64,000 bases of DNA from Desulfobulbaceae bacterium (GCA_003249645.1 QKIH01000106.1:1-64000); one strand, 5' to 3'. Counted from the stretch's first letter, positions 8,902-19,467 are shown. Program-made: numbers and translations. The notes: generated from the letters alone by a model not told the origin.

Positions 8902-9000
8902 TCTTTCCTCCTGAAGCAAAAAGTAATTTCAAACTCTTTAAAAAGAGAGAGTTACACAATACACATGTCGATCATGTTCATCGCTCGATAGAGGTGTTCC

Positions 9001-9028
9001 TGTTCTGAACATTCCAAAATACATGCCA
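9001..9028 (-). promoter_or_regulatory. Candidate sodA control region: palindrome and sigma-54-like site
   Basis: TGTTCTGAACA (9001-9011) is a perfect 11-base palindrome, and further TGTTC words lie nearby. Directly beside it, on the minus strand, TGGCAT-N5-TTGGA (9028-9013) resembles a -24/-12 promoter. It has the -24 GG, but GG instead of the expected GC at -12, so the sigma-54 match is imperfect. It lies about 110 bases upstream of sodA and faces a sigma-54 activator gene. Confidence 0.25.
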
Positions 9029-9169
9029 GATAAATGGTGTGACAACAGGCTGAAAATACGTAGAATTATATATATTGACTAAAAGGGGTTGGTGTCAGAA
9101 CCTTGAGATATTCAATTTTCTGAATATTGTTTCCTCAATAAAATGAGAACTTTTTGCAGGGGCAAGGGT

Positions 9170-10399
9170 ATGGAAAAAGTAAATCTTGAAAGTAAATGCC
9201 AATTCTATCACTGCCAGTGCGGTGATTATATAGACGAACTGCAGCAGAAGAATAAGGTTCTGGCCAGACAGGTCGAACAGTGCAGGACAGGCAATTATTC
9301 TGATGACCGGATTGCATCTGCTGCTGATGCTCTTGGGCCGCAGGGCGATGAGATAATCACTTTGAAAGAACAGCTGCAGCTTGAAAATCAGCGTCTTCGA
9401 AAAAAACTCCTGGAATCGCGTAAATATGGCGAAATAATTGGAGAAAGTCGCTGCGTCAAAGATCTGATCAGCCTGATTGACCTTGTTGCAGCAACCGATG
9501 CCAGCGTGCTTATTCAAGGTGAATCAGGAACCGGAAAAGAGCTGGTGGCCAAAGAGATACATCGTCACAGTGAACGCCGGGAACAGCCTTTTATTAAAGT
9601 AAATTGTTCAGCAATTCCTGGAGATCTTTACGAGAGTGAATTCTTCGGCCATGTGAGAGGGGCCTTTACCGGGGCGATGAATGATCGTACTGGGCGATTT
9701 GAAGCCGCAGACGGCGGGACAATATTTCTCGACGAAATTGCCGAAATGCCTTTTTCGCTTCAAAGTAAACTGCTTCGGGTTCTTCAGGAAGGTGAGTATG
9801 AAAGGCTGGGAGAGGACAAGACCCGCAAAGTTGATGTAAGGGTAATAGCTGCAACCAATAAGAAGCTTGAAGAAGAGGTTAACAATAAAAAATTCCGCAA
9901 GGATCTGTTTTTTCGTCTCAATGTATTCCCGCTTGAAGTGCCGCCGCTACGAGATAGGCTGGATGATATTCCGCTTCTTGCCCATCATTTCATTGAAAAA
10001 CTGAATACAAAAAATGGTGTCTGCCGACAGGAGCTGACAGCTGACCATATTCGTGCTCTTAGGAGCTACGACTGGCCGGGCAACGTTCGTGAACTGGGAA
10101 ATATCATTGAACGCGCCTTGATCCTTTTTAAAAATGAGAGGATTGATTTCAATGGTCTCGTGCAGTCTGGCCATCGCTCTTCGGGAGATTCTCCTTCTAT
10201 ACTGGCTGATGAATTGCGTGGTCATATAATGACTGAGAACGAGATGCAGCAGCTTGCCCATGCCAATATGATAAAAGCCCTTGAAGCGTGTCAGTGGAAA
10301 ATATCCGGTAAGGATGGTGCTGCTTCTCGGCTTGGAATCAAACCAACCACTCTGATCGAGAGGATGAAGCGCAAAAATATCAGTCGACCTTTTCCATGA
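9170..10399 (+). CDS. Sigma-54-dependent transcriptional activator with N-terminal Cys cluster
   Basis: A 409-residue bacterial enhancer-binding protein. The AAA+ domain has Walker A GESGTGKE (117-124), the sigma-54-contacting loop GAFTGA (164-169) and Walker [13 protein letters not shown] Fis-type helix-turn-helix sits at the C-terminus ([19 protein letters not shown]). In place of a receiver the N-terminus has Cys10, Cys15 and Cys17 (C-x4-C-x-C) followed by a charged coiled coil to about residue 85. Such a cluster could bind metal or sense redox state, a guess favoured by the divergent sodA. The start is ATG 9170; the in-frame upstream codon at 9143 adds nine residues with no motif. Targets are unknown; the downstream usp-ATPase pair and sodA are candidates. 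Confidence 0.88.
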   Translation: MEKVNLESKCQFYHCQCGDYIDELQQKNKVLARQVEQCRTGNYSDDRIASAADALGPQGDEIITLKEQLQLENQRLRKKLLESRKYGEIIGESRCVKDLISLIDLVAATDASVLIQGESGTGKELVAKEIHRHSERREQPFIKVNCSAIPGDLYESEFFGHVRGAFTGAMNDRTGRFEAADGGTIFLDEIAEMPFSLQSKLLRVLQEGEYERLGEDKTRKVDVRVIAATNKKLEEEVNNKKFRKDLFFRLNVFPLEVPPLRDRLDDIPLLAHHFIEKLNTKNGVCRQELTADHIRALRSYDWPGNVRELGNIIERALILFKNERIDFNGLVQSGHRSSGDSPSILADELRGHIMTENEMQQLAHANMIKALEACQWKISGKDGAASRLGIKPTTLIERMKRKNISRPFP

Positions 10400-10548
10400 A
10401 ATATAGAGGTGTTAGAGATAGAAGACAGCTCTTACTTTTCGAGGCCCATTTGCAATGCACCGATTGATCGGCATATAATCAGATATCGTCAGTACAGAAT
10501 CGAACCTCATTCGCCAGTCAGCTGGGTGATCTCCCGGGAGACATTGTT

Positions 10549-11427
10549 ATGCCTGATCTTGCGTCCAGCCTTGTATCTGTGCCCTCATTCAATATCTATC
10601 TTGCCTACGACGGATCCATCAACAGCGACTGGATAGCCAAGTATGCCATTAATATGGCGGAAAATAACGGAATAAGGAAAATTAACCTGATCCATGTTGA
10701 TGACGGCATTCATTCTCCGGAGGCTATAACACAAAAAATTGCTGTCATAGAAGACCAGGCTGCTTCGTTTGGGGTTGAGCTGTCTGCCAGTACTTTGCCC
10801 TTATCGGAAAACGTTCTTCTATCGCTTCTTGATTGTATCCCGAAAAGTGAGGCAAGCCTCTGCATCTGCGGAACCAGAAGCACTTCTCGCGGCAGGGGGT
10901 ATCTTGCCGGGACGATCTCGGAGAAACTTCTTCGCTGCAAACATTTCAATGTTTTTGCCATTCGGGTTGTTAAACCCGGTATCCTAGGACTGCCGAGACA
11001 GGTTCTCTTTCCGCTTTCAGGCCACCCGCGCGGTGTCCAGGGCGCCATGTCTCTTTTTGCCCTCATGGCGCCGCATGTGAAGAAAATATACCTGCTGCGG
11101 GTCATGTACATCAGCTCTCTCTGGTTTCGTTATATGTCTGCCTCCCGGGCACGTTCAATACGGAAATCCGGTACAGCCTATCTTGACAGGATTCTTGAGG
11201 AGCTGGACAGATCGTTTGCAGATACCGGACTCTTTATCGACGGCAAGGTTGTCCTGTCTGATGACTGGATTAAGGAAATTCTCATTTATGCCAATCGTGT
11301 CAAGGCACAGATGATAATAATGGGGGCTTCAGACCGTAATTTGCCTTCGCGCTATTTTTACGGCAACAAGATTGAACAGGTGCTGCGGCATTCTCCCTGT
11401 GATGTAGCCATTTACCGGAAGATATGA
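10549..11427 (+). CDS. Tandem universal stress protein
   Basis: A 292-residue cytoplasmic protein of two UspA-like units. The first (about 15-140) has the opening strand IYLAYDGSINSDW and a nucleotide-loop-like CGTRSTSRGRG with LAGTISEKLL. The second (about 145-292) ends with IIMGASDRNL and YGNKIEQVLRHSPCDVAIYR, the usual G-x2-S-x-K-like loop and last strand. The family binds ATP or acts as a stress adaptor. Its stop overlaps the start of the P-type ATPase gene as ATGA, so the two are translationally coupled and probably work together, for example a Usp regulating the pump. The ATG follows GGGAG at 8 bases. Confidence 0.88.
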   Translation: MPDLASSLVSVPSFNIYLAYDGSINSDWIAKYAINMAENNGIRKINLIHVDDGIHSPEAITQKIAVIEDQAASFGVELSASTLPLSENVLLSLLDCIPKSEASLCICGTRSTSRGRGYLAGTISEKLLRCKHFNVFAIRVVKPGILGLPRQVLFPLSGHPRGVQGAMSLFALMAPHVKKIYLLRVMYISSLWFRYMSASRARSIRKSGTAYLDRILEELDRSFADTGLFIDGKVVLSDDWIKEILIYANRVKAQMIIMGASDRNLPSRYFYGNKIEQVLRHSPCDVAIYRKI

Positions 11428-14117
11428 AACAAGAACCAAGGCAGATTCAGCAGTTTCCTGCAGAAGATGTGTTTTCCATCCTGCACAGCAGGCCTGGAGG
11501 GTTGACAACCGCCGAGGTCGCAGAACGGTTGGGGCATGTCGGCAGGAATTCTTTTGAAATCCCTGACAGGTGGAAGGTTTACCGCAGTTTTTTCAGGCAG
11601 TTTACGAATTTTTTCACTATCCTGCTCCTGCTTTCAGCCGTCATCTGTTTCATTGCCCATTCCATTAATCCCGGAGAAGGTATGAATATTCTGGGATGGG
11701 CGCTTGCGGTGGTGGCTTTGCTTAATGCCTTTTTCAGCTTTATCCAGGAGTTCCGTGCTGAACGAGCCATGGAGGCTTTGAAAAAATTCCTTCCGCAGCT
11801 GGTTGAAGTTGAACGGGAAGGAGCGGTACAGAAGGTTGAGGTGGCGGAGATTGTGCCCGGCGACCTGCTGCTGCTCAGTGAGGGAGACAAGATCAGTGCC
11901 GATGCCAGAATAGTTGAGTCGGAAGGTCTGCTGGTCAACAATGCACCTCTTACCGGTGAAGCGGCCCCTTGTCCTCTCACTGCTCAAGCGAATGCAGCAT
12001 CTCTCATCGAAAGCGATAATATCGTCTTTGCCGGCTGTAGCGTGGTGAGGGGTGTCGGCAAGGCGGTGGTCTTTGCCACAGGTCTGCGTACCGAATTTGG
12101 TAAGCTGGCCCATCTCTCCCAGGGAATAAAGCGGGAAATTTCTCCGCTTGAGCGGGAAACCGCTCGTATGGTGCGCATTCTCACCATCATTGCAACGGTA
12201 ATGGGATTTAGTTTTTTTCTCTACGGCGTGGCGAGCGGCCGTTCTCTTTGGGTGAACCTGGTGTTCATGATGGGCATTATTGTTGCCAATGTTCCCGAAG
12301 GCCTGCTGCCCACCTTTACGCTTTCCCTTGCCATGGGCAGCCTGCGAATGGCAAGAAAGAATGTTCTGGTCAAAAGCCTCAACTCCGTCGAGGCACTGGG
12401 CGCTGTCCACGTTATCTGTTCTGACAAAACAGGTACGTTGACTGAAAACAGGCTTTCCATAACTGCTGTCATTGATCCGTTGACCGGCAAGGAACTTGAC
12501 CGGCGGCTGCAGCAGGAATTGCTGGCGCTTGCTCTTGCCGCATCCGAAGTAAAAAAGACTGAAGACGGTTTTTCAGGAGATCCTTTAGATGTTGCTGTCG
12601 CCAGGCGCTTTATAGAACTTGAAGGTGATTTCGAGGCCGTTCAGGAAGATATCAGCCGCTATTTCACATTTGACGTGGAAAAGCGACGTTCCGGAGGGAT
12701 TATCACCCGGCCGTCAGGCAGCTGTTTTGTCTCAAAGGGGGCTTTCGAAGCACTTGCCTCCATGCTTGCAGGAATTGAAACAGGCTCAGGTGGAACAGCT
12801 TCTGGATCGTCAATTGGCCATGAACTGGAAAAGGCGCAGGAAGTGTTGCATTCAATGGCCTCTGGCGGGTTGAGGGTCATTGCTCTGGCGACCAGGGCAC
12901 TTGGTGAAGTAAATCTTGACCAGGAACAGGAAGAACTGGAGACAAGGCTCACCCTCAAGGCATTCATCGGTATTGAAGACCCATTGCGTGCCGAGGTCCC
13001 TGCTGCAATTAAGAAGTGCCGTGAGGCCGGGGTCGAAGTCCTGCTGATCACCGGGGATCATCCTGATACGGCCTTGTCTATAGGCCGCAAGAGCGGCATT
13101 GTCTTAGAAGAGCAGGCCGAAGATGCCGTGATGACCGGAATAGAACTGGAACAGCTTACGGAGGGGCGGTTGAGAAGAAAACTGGAAGACGGGGTGAAAA
13201 TCTTTGCCCGGACTACACCTGGGCAGAAGATGAAGATTGTCTCGGTACTGCAGTCCATGAACAAAGTTGTCGCAATGACCGGAGACGGGGTAAATGACGC
13301 CCCGGCTCTCAAAGCTGCGGACGTCGGTATTGCCATGGGTCGGCAGGGAACAGATGTTGCCCGTGAATCCGCCCAGATCATTCTGCTTGATGACAACTTC
13401 GCCTCCATTGTATCCGGCATCGAGGAAGGGCGGACGGTTTTTGAAAATATCAGAAAATTTACCAACTATGTGCTGGTAAGCAATGGGCCGGAAATCCTGC
13501 CCTATGTGCTGTACATCCTGTTTCCGGTACCGCTTGCCCTGAATGTCATCCACATCCTCTCAATCGATCTTGGTACAGATATTATCCCTTCCATGGCCCT
13601 GGGTCAGGAGCCTCCTGACAGCGAGGTTATGAATCGTCCGCCCCGCCAGACAGATCAGGGTTTGCTCAGTCTCAGACTTATGCTTCACAGTTATCTCTTT
13701 CTTGGCCTGCTTGAGGGCTTCTGGTCTTTGACACTCTTTTTTTACGTGCTGGTCAGCGGCGGCTGGCACTGGGGGATGGAACTGCAGAATTCAGATCCGC
13801 TCTACCGCTCCGCTACCGGCATTGCGCTGGCCACCATTCTTCTCATGCAGATCGGCAACCTGCTGGGGCGTCGTTTTCGATTACGGTCGGGATTGGACAG
13901 GGGGATAATAAAAAACCGGCTGATGCTGCTGGGTATCGTGATCCAAGTTGTTTTTTCCTGGGCCATCCTCTATCTACCGATAATGCAAAAGGCGTTGAAT
14001 ACGGGGCCGGTTTCGGTCGGTGTTTATCTGTTGGCCTGGTTCGGCGTCATTCTGATTTTCGGCAGCGATTATCTGCGTAAGCAACTGACAATCTTTTTTG
14101 AACGAACTGCCGATTGA
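11424..14117 (+). CDS. P2-type cation-transporting ATPase
   Basis: An 897-residue membrane pump with an N-terminal cation-ATPase domain, TM pair (about 60-105), and actuator domain with TGEA (177-180) where most P2 pumps have TGES. Next are the M4 motif VPEGL (290-294), phosphorylation site DKTGTLTEN with Asp334, hinge TGDGVNDAP (619-627) and a C-terminal TM bundle. M6 carries IDLGTDIIP, and EPPDSEVMNRPPR follows. These are features of the Na,K/H,K-like P2C group rather than SERCA. That group moves monovalent or divalent cations; the ion here cannot be fixed. ATGA overlap couples it to the Usp gene. It is convergent with the PBP gene. Confidence 0.92.
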   Translation: MKQEPRQIQQFPAEDVFSILHSRPGGLTTAEVAERLGHVGRNSFEIPDRWKVYRSFFRQFTNFFTILLLLSAVICFIAHSINPGEGMNILGWALAVVALLNAFFSFIQEFRAERAMEALKKFLPQLVEVEREGAVQKVEVAEIVPGDLLLLSEGDKISADARIVESEGLLVNNAPLTGEAAPCPLTAQANAASLIESDNIVFAGCSVVRGVGKAVVFATGLRTEFGKLAHLSQGIKREISPLERETARMVRILTIIATVMGFSFFLYGVASGRSLWVNLVFMMGIIVANVPEGLLPTFTLSLAMGSLRMARKNVLVKSLNSVEALGAVHVICSDKTGTLTENRLSITAVIDPLTGKELDRRLQQELLALALAASEVKKTEDGFSGDPLDVAVARRFIELEGDFEAVQEDISRYFTFDVEKRRSGGIITRPSGSCFVSKGAFEALASMLAGIETGSGGTASGSSIGHELEKAQEVLHSMASGGLRVIALATRALGEVNLDQEQEELETRLTLKAFIGIEDPLRAEVPAAIKKCREAGVEVLLITGDHPDTALSIGRKSGIVLEEQAEDAVMTGIELEQLTEGRLRRKLEDGVKIFARTTPGQKMKIVSVLQSMNKVVAMTGDGVNDAPALKAADVGIAMGRQGTDVARESAQIILLDDNFASIVSGIEEGRTVFENIRKFTNYVLVSNGPEILPYVLYILFPVPLALNVIHILSIDLGTDIIPSMALGQEPPDSEVMNRPPRQTDQGLLSLRLMLHSYLFLGLLEGFWSLTLFFYVLVSGGWHWGMELQNSDPLYRSATGIALATILLMQIGNLLGRRFRLRSGLDRGIIKNRLMLLGIVIQVVFSWAILYLPIMQKALNTGPVSVGVYLLAWFGVILIFGSDYLRKQLTIFFERTAD

Positions 14118-14222
14118 CAATGCAGGGTGAGCAGTTCTTACAAACTGAAGAGAACCGCATCCTCTGCGGGAAGATATCAGGGCAAAAATATTCTCCCCAA
14201 CAGATTTTGTATCTGACAGAGC

Positions 14223-17200
14223 TTACGGCTTGCTCACTTTTTCGGCAGCCTGCAGATAAGGCAGAAGGATTGGCGCCATGCTCTTCAGCACCTGGGTAGG
14301 CAGGGCTGAGGTGAAGCTGTAGGAGGCAGCCGTATTACCGGTTACGAACGCTGTCAGAGTACCGAAATGGTGGTCGCCAAGATAAAAGACAAAGGTTGCA
14401 GTCCTGTTACGTGCCTTGGATGAGATCTTCTGACCGCCGCGGGTGACAACAATGCGGTTATCGCCGGTACCAGTTTTTCCGCCGGTGGTCATGATATCAC
14501 CATTTGCGTAGGTGAAGGTTTTGGCGAGCCGGCGTGCGGTACCGACGGAAGTAACTCCTGACAGGGCTGTTTTCAGTACCTGGGCGACTTCAGGCAGCAT
14601 GACCTGCTCGGGGATGATAATCGGCTGTTTGAGTGTCGTTTCGTAGGGAGTGTTCCGGGCGAAATCAAATTGGGTCAATCTGATAGTCGGCCATCTTCTT
14701 CCATCATTGATAATAATCCCCATGAGTTCCGCAAGGCTTGACGGTTTATCGCCGGAACTGCCGAGTGCTGTGGCAAGCGATGGAACAAGATGAGCAAAAG
14801 GATAACCGAGTCTTGCCCAGCGGCGATGAATGTCGCTGAATGCCTCAACCTCAAGAACTGTGCGAATCCGGATATCGCGGGCGTTTTTGGCTCTTGTCTT
14901 CAGCAGCCAGCCATAGACCTCCCGACGAACTTCTGCGCTCTTTTCAGCTGCATCGGCGAAGCTCGGATTTGGCGTCGTCTGCATATACTCTAGTAGCCAG
15001 AGTTCAAGTGGGTGGACTGATGCGAGGTAACCCTTGTCCTGCAGATTAAAGGCGTCCTTGTTGTATTTATTGTACAGGGTGGAAACTTTGACTTTTGCAA
15101 ATGTTTCAGGCGGCAGATATTCTTGCAGAAATGCCCGGAAACTCTCCTCATCGGCATCCGGTCTGAGGTATCGGTAAACAACGGCCAGCCGCAAAGGTGT
15201 AGGCCGTAGCCCGGCAAGCAGCTCATCAAGCATCTGGTCCGGTTCTTTGTCTTTGTATTTCTGCCAGAATCTGTTGAGAAAGACTTTGCTTTCATTGTCG
15301 ATGAAGCGGTCGAGCACCTCTTTTCTTCTCGGATCCTGATCGTTCTGCAAAACCTGACGGTAATTCTCCCACTGCTTTGCTCTGGTATAATTGACGATAT
15401 CGTGCATTATCCGGATGAACGGCAGGTTGATCGAATTTTCTATGGCCTGGCGTACTGTGACAATTCGGCCATTGTCATCCTTGCTGAAATTGTTGAAGGT
15501 ATGTACCCCGCCGCCGGTGAAGAACTGCTCCTTCGGGCTTGCTGAATATTGGCGGTTCATGGCTGCATTCAGGGTCTCGCTGAGGCTGGCTTCATGGTTC
15601 TCAATGAGCCAGTTGCCGGTCCACCGGGTCAGGGTATCGGGATAAGTCGCCTCCAGACTTATCAACTCGGAGAGTGATTTGGTTGACAGGTCGTTGTAGG
15701 TTTCAGCGATGATTTCAAGATAGCTTGCAAGCGTTCTAATTTTTGCTGTCGAGCCCAGTTCGAGTTTGCTGCCTTCGTTAATATCAAAGGCCAGTTTGGT
15801 AGTATCAGTCTGCACCCGCACCAGATTGCCTTCGTCGCTGTGCTCAAACAGCGTAAAACTGTAACTGATATCGCCGACCTGACTGCTGTCGAGCAGGTAT
15901 TTGCCGACCAGCCCTGCTTCTTCAGCGCTGTCAGGCTGGCGAATGCGCAGGAGGTAGTCGTTCACCTTGTCCTGCAGCTCAATGTTCAGTGTGGATGTGA
16001 CAGACAGATCCATGCGGTCGAGGTTGTAGACCGACGTCTGAAAAAGCGGGGCGAGCCGGTTGCGTACGAGGTTTGCCCCCTTGTCGTTCTCGATGTGGGC
16101 AAGTGCCGGGCTGTTCGAGAAATCTCTGAATTGCAGTGGCGTTTTCTGGGCTTCTTCGCCTGTTTTCCAATCAATTATACCTGATGACATCAGCAGCCTC
16201 AGGTAACTGTTGGTCAGTGATTCCAGTTCGGCACGGCCGCTAAAAAGATAATACGAAGGCCTGCGGTGACCGATCATCAGACTTACTACCTGTTTCAGCA
16301 CAGTTATGTAGCGACCGCCTGAGATCTCCTCCGGTGTCGCTTTGCCACTAAGCAGCCTGTTCAGCTCGTTAAACTCGACGCCGTACCAGACATACATACC
16401 GTCACCGATGCCAAGTACTTCCCCAACACCGGGTGCCGCGGCCAGAGGGACCGCGTTGAGATAGGTCTGGACGATCCGTTCTCTTGCTTCCAGAGTCTTT
16501 TCTCCCTGCATGTATGCACGGACACTGCCTGAAACCATCTGGATCAGTTTGTCTTCACCTGATGAAGTTATACCGCTCTGCGAATGGCGAAATTTTTCTA
16601 TCTGTGTGGCGAGGGTAGAACCGCCCATAGACGGCATATTATAGTTAAATTTCTCGCCAAAGTAGACTACACCGGCTTTGGCAAAACGCCCCCAGTCGAT
16701 GGCCGGGTTCAGGTTTGGAGCGCGGCCGGTAAGAAGTTTGCGGTTTTCTATGAACAGCAGAATGTCGGTCATCAGATAGGGGATATCGGTAAACTTGTTG
16801 TATACCCTCTCCGGATTATGCTTCCGGTAGATATCTTTGCCGTAAGCATCGAAAACCTGCAGCCCGGTCTGATATTTTTCCTTATAGGGTGGATAAAAGC
16901 CCAGTTCGGCATACTGCAGCAGCTTGTCGTTGAATCTGCTTTGGCTGCTGATGACCAGCCCTTTTTTCTGAAGGGTATCCAGGATATGGGGCATTTCGGT
17001 GTAGCCGAGGCGGAAGTCGCTGGGGCCTTGATGCGGGTAGATGATTTTGCCGGCTTTTCCTTCGGAAACCTGATAATGCAGGCTGCTGGCAATACGGGAG
17101 AAGATTTTCGACTGCAGCCAGGAGGTGCGGATTTCATAACGGCCTGCATAGAAAAGACCGGCTGCAAGCAGGCAGAGCAGGATGATCCTTTTGAACCACC

Positions 17201-17444
17201 GCATGAGACCGCCTCTGCCGGAGGCCCGGCGCTGTTTCTTGGATGGTTTCTTCGAGTTGGAAGCTGCTCGCCGCTTCTTGCTCACACCGGCAGGCGTGTT
17301 GGTGTTGATGGTGATTTCACCGGGAGACTTGTTTACCGGATTTCGCTCTCCGTTTACCAATGTCTTTTTGCCTGTCACTTGATTGTTCTGGTCTGAGCCT
17401 GCGCCTGGGTAACGATTCCCGTTTTCTGGTAAACGATTTGTCAC
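14223..17444 (-). CDS. Class A penicillin-binding protein with divergent glycosyltransferase domain
   Basis: A 1073-residue cell-wall synthase. It has a basic, Ser/Asn/Lys-rich cytoplasmic tail (1-80), one TM (about 85-103), then a GT51-like domain with GGSTLATQI. The first GT51 motif, normally EDxxF, reads ENRKLL, and the RKxxE region is altered, so transglycosylase activity is uncertain. The transpeptidase part has all three motifs: S565-T-A-K568, S671-I-N673 and K990-T-G-T993. The size exceeds typical PBP1 proteins because of long inserts between motifs. The start is GTG 17444 with no good ribosome site; a later start is possible, though ATG at residue 80 would remove the basic tail. It acts in the periplasm on peptidoglycan. 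Confidence 0.88.
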   Translation of the reverse strand: MTNRLPENGNRYPGAGSDQNNQVTGKKTLVNGERNPVNKSPGEITINTNTPAGVSKKRRAASNSKKPSKKQRRASGRGGLMRWFKRIILLCLLAAGLFYAGRYEIRTSWLQSKIFSRIASSLHYQVSEGKAGKIIYPHQGPSDFRLGYTEMPHILDTLQKKGLVISSQSRFNDKLLQYAELGFYPPYKEKYQTGLQVFDAYGKDIYRKHNPERVYNKFTDIPYLMTDILLFIENRKLLTGRAPNLNPAIDWGRFAKAGVVYFGEKFNYNMPSMGGSTLATQIEKFRHSQSGITSSGEDKLIQMVSGSVRAYMQGEKTLEARERIVQTYLNAVPLAAAPGVGEVLGIGDGMYVWYGVEFNELNRLLSGKATPEEISGGRYITVLKQVVSLMIGHRRPSYYLFSGRAELESLTNSYLRLLMSSGIIDWKTGEEAQKTPLQFRDFSNSPALAHIENDKGANLVRNRLAPLFQTSVYNLDRMDLSVTSTLNIELQDKVNDYLLRIRQPDSAEEAGLVGKYLLDSSQVGDISYSFTLFEHSDEGNLVRVQTDTTKLAFDINEGSKLELGSTAKIRTLASYLEIIAETYNDLSTKSLSELISLEATYPDTLTRWTGNWLIENHEASLSETLNAAMNRQYSASPKEQFFTGGGVHTFNNFSKDDNGRIVTVRQAIENSINLPFIRIMHDIVNYTRAKQWENYRQVLQNDQDPRRKEVLDRFIDNESKVFLNRFWQKYKDKEPDQMLDELLAGLRPTPLRLAVVYRYLRPDADEESFRAFLQEYLPPETFAKVKVSTLYNKYNKDAFNLQDKGYLASVHPLELWLLEYMQTTPNPSFADAAEKSAEVRREVYGWLLKTRAKNARDIRIRTVLEVEAFSDIHRRWARLGYPFAHLVPSLATALGSSGDKPSSLAELMGIIINDGRRWPTIRLTQFDFARNTPYETTLKQPIIIPEQVMLPEVAQVLKTALSGVTSVGTARRLAKTFTYANGDIMTTGGKTGTGDNRIVVTRGGQKISSKARNRTATFVFYLGDHHFGTLTAFVTGNTAASYSFTSALPTQVLKSMAPILLPYLQAAEKVSKP

Positions 17445-17778
17445 TGATTGAGATGTATCAGGCCGGTGATTTCTGGCCAGCTAAATAATGTTGTTACTTG
17501 TTGAAACGGGAAGTGAGTTTGTGATACCAGCCGTTAATAGCTATATCGCTTATCCTGCCCGGAATTGACAGAAAATATCCTATCTTTTTTCAGAAAAGCC
17601 AGCAAGAAAATCTTTTCATTTACAACTATTTTCCTGATACTGGTTAAGTTTTTTTTGCCGGTAGAAACAGAAAAAGAGAGTTAGATGATTAATCGGCAGA
17701 TATTTTTGACAGCAAAAATGTGACGGGCACTCATGCTGCTTTATGAGTGCCCATCAGACCTCATTGTAAATCCGGTTA
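17445..17778. other. Intergenic region between two minus-strand genes
   Basis: It holds the chemoreceptor terminator listed separately and presumably the PBP promoter. I could not choose a promoter with confidence. Confidence 0.4.
17714..17752 (-). terminator. Rho-independent terminator of chemoreceptor gene
   Basis: A 10-bp perfect stem, GGGCACTCAT (17725-17734) with ATGAGTGCCC (17743-17752), and an 8-base loop. On the minus strand a five-T run follows at 17718-17714. It begins 26 bases after the chemoreceptor stop. Confidence 0.75.
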
Positions 17779-19467
17779 TTATACCTTGAAGCGGCCGACG
17801 ATACTGTTCAGTTCTTTTGACAGTTTGAGCAGGTCTCCTGCACTGGATTTGACCGTGTTGCTGATTGAAGAGATGCTTCTGGCTGCATCAGACACACCTG
17901 AAATGTCATCAGATATTGTATTTGCAGTGGCAGAACTCTGGTTGACGTTTTCGTTAACATCCTTGATTGCTTCACTTGTCTGTGCGATATTGCCTGCGAT
18001 TTCGCTGGTGGTTGCTGTCTGTTCTTCCACAGCTGTGGCGATGGTGCCGACAATATCATTGACTCCTCTGATAACTTCGGAGATCTGCTCAATCTCTCCG
18101 CTGGTGTCTTTCGAATTTTTCTGAACGTTATCAATGAGATTCTTGATATCAAGCGTTGCTTCAGCGGTCTGCTTGGCAAGTTCTTTGATTTCATTGGCAA
18201 CAACGGCAAAACCTTTGCCTGCTTCACCGGCTCTGGCAGCCTCAATAGTTGCATTAAGTGCCAGCAAATTGGTTTGTTCTGAAATTTCTGTAATGGTCTC
18301 GGTTACTTTTCCGATCTTGTCGGCCGCGTTACCAAGTGCGATCATCTTCTCTGATGCACTCTGTGCCTGCATAACCGCTTCTGTGGAAACATTGCGAGCT
18401 CTTTCGGCATTTTCGGCAATTTCATTGATGGTTGAGCTCATTTCCTCAGCAGCGGTTGCAACCATATTAACGCTGGTTGATGATTCTTCCATTGCAGCGG
18501 CAACGGAGTTAAGGCTGCCACTCAGATCGACAGCGGCATCAGCAACATTGGTGGAGCGATCAGAAGTCTGCTCCGCATTATTCAGCAGGGTCTGAGAGAC
18601 TTCCGAAAGCTGGGTAGAACTGCTGCCGACACCTGATGCATTTTCAGAGATCTGTTTGATCATGACCTGAAGCTTCTCGATGAAGGTGTTGAACCATTTG
18701 GACAGCTCGCCAACCTCGTCGGTTGTTTTGGCCGGCAGCCGCTTGGTCAGGTCGCCTTCTCCTTCGGCAATATCTCTGAGACTGGCAATTGCTGCTTTAA
18801 TCGGGTCGACAATGACTTTACTGATGATCCAGGTCATGATCACCCCGAAAACAACACCGAAACCAACCAGTGTCAGGATGAGCCATATCGAACTGTTGTA
18901 GACGGCATGTGCCTGGTCATTGGCACGTTGCGCATTGTTGAGACTGAGTTCGGTGAGTCCGTTGATCTGATCACGCATTTGTTCAAATTTGTCGCTTGTT
19001 TCTCCAAGCGATGAAGCCATGGCTTGGGCTTCTGACGTTTCAGTTCCTCTGGCAACTTCGTTGAGAATTTCGCGGCTCGATTTCTCCCAATCACTTCTGG
19101 CGCGGTCATGTAGTTCGATAAAGTTTTTTTCCTCAGGTGAAGAGGCAAGCTCTTTGTAATGCTCCCACCTTTCCTTGGACTGAGTGAAGTTTGTTTCGTA
19201 TTCATCAAGCAGTTTTTTGGCGGTTTCGGAGCCTGGCTCGGCAAAGATCAGTGAACGTTCGGCAACCAGTAACTGCTGAAGATCACGGTCTGCCTCTATC
19301 AGGTAGTCCATGGCAGGTAAACTGACCGTGAAAATCTGATTCAGATTATCTTGGATTTTACCCATTCCGCGGATTGATCCGTATCCAAGAATAATCATCA
19401 CGAGTACGAGAACGATACAGAGGAGAAAAATTTTGGTTCTGATGTGCAGGTTCGCCAGGAAACTCAT
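17779..19467 (-). CDS. Methyl-accepting chemotaxis protein, helical-bundle sensor
   Basis: A 562-residue transmembrane chemoreceptor. TM1 (about 10-30) is followed by a periplasmic domain of about 160 helical residues resembling the four-helix-bundle class. Then come TM2 (about 190-212), HAMP with [13 protein letters not shown], and a long cytoplasmic hairpin whose tip is [20 protein letters not shown]. Methylation-type Glu/Gln pairs flank the hairpin. It passes ligand binding to CheA-CheW. ATG 19467 has AAGGGG 6 bases upstream, so the longer frame to 19497 is rejected. No CheR-binding pentapeptide is visible at the C-terminus. The ligand is unknown. Confidence 0.93.
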   Translation of the reverse strand: MSFLANLHIRTKIFLLCIVLVLVMIILGYGSIRGMGKIQDNLNQIFTVSLPAMDYLIEADRDLQQLLVAERSLIFAEPGSETAKKLLDEYETNFTQSKERWEHYKELASSPEEKNFIELHDRARSDWEKSSREILNEVARGTETSEAQAMASSLGETSDKFEQMRDQINGLTELSLNNAQRANDQAHAVYNSSIWLILTLVGFGVVFGVIMTWIISKVIVDPIKAAIASLRDIAEGEGDLTKRLPAKTTDEVGELSKWFNTFIEKLQVMIKQISENASGVGSSSTQLSEVSQTLLNNAEQTSDRSTNVADAAVDLSGSLNSVAAAMEESSTSVNMVATAAEEMSSTINEIAENAERARNVSTEAVMQAQSASEKMIALGNAADKIGKVTETITEISEQTNLLALNATIEAARAGEAGKGFAVVANEIKELAKQTAEATLDIKNLIDNVQKNSKDTSGEIEQISEVIRGVNDIVGTIATAVEEQTATTSEIAGNIAQTSEAIKDVNENVNQSSATANTISDDISGVSDAARSISSISNTVKSSAGDLLKLSKELNSIVGRFKV

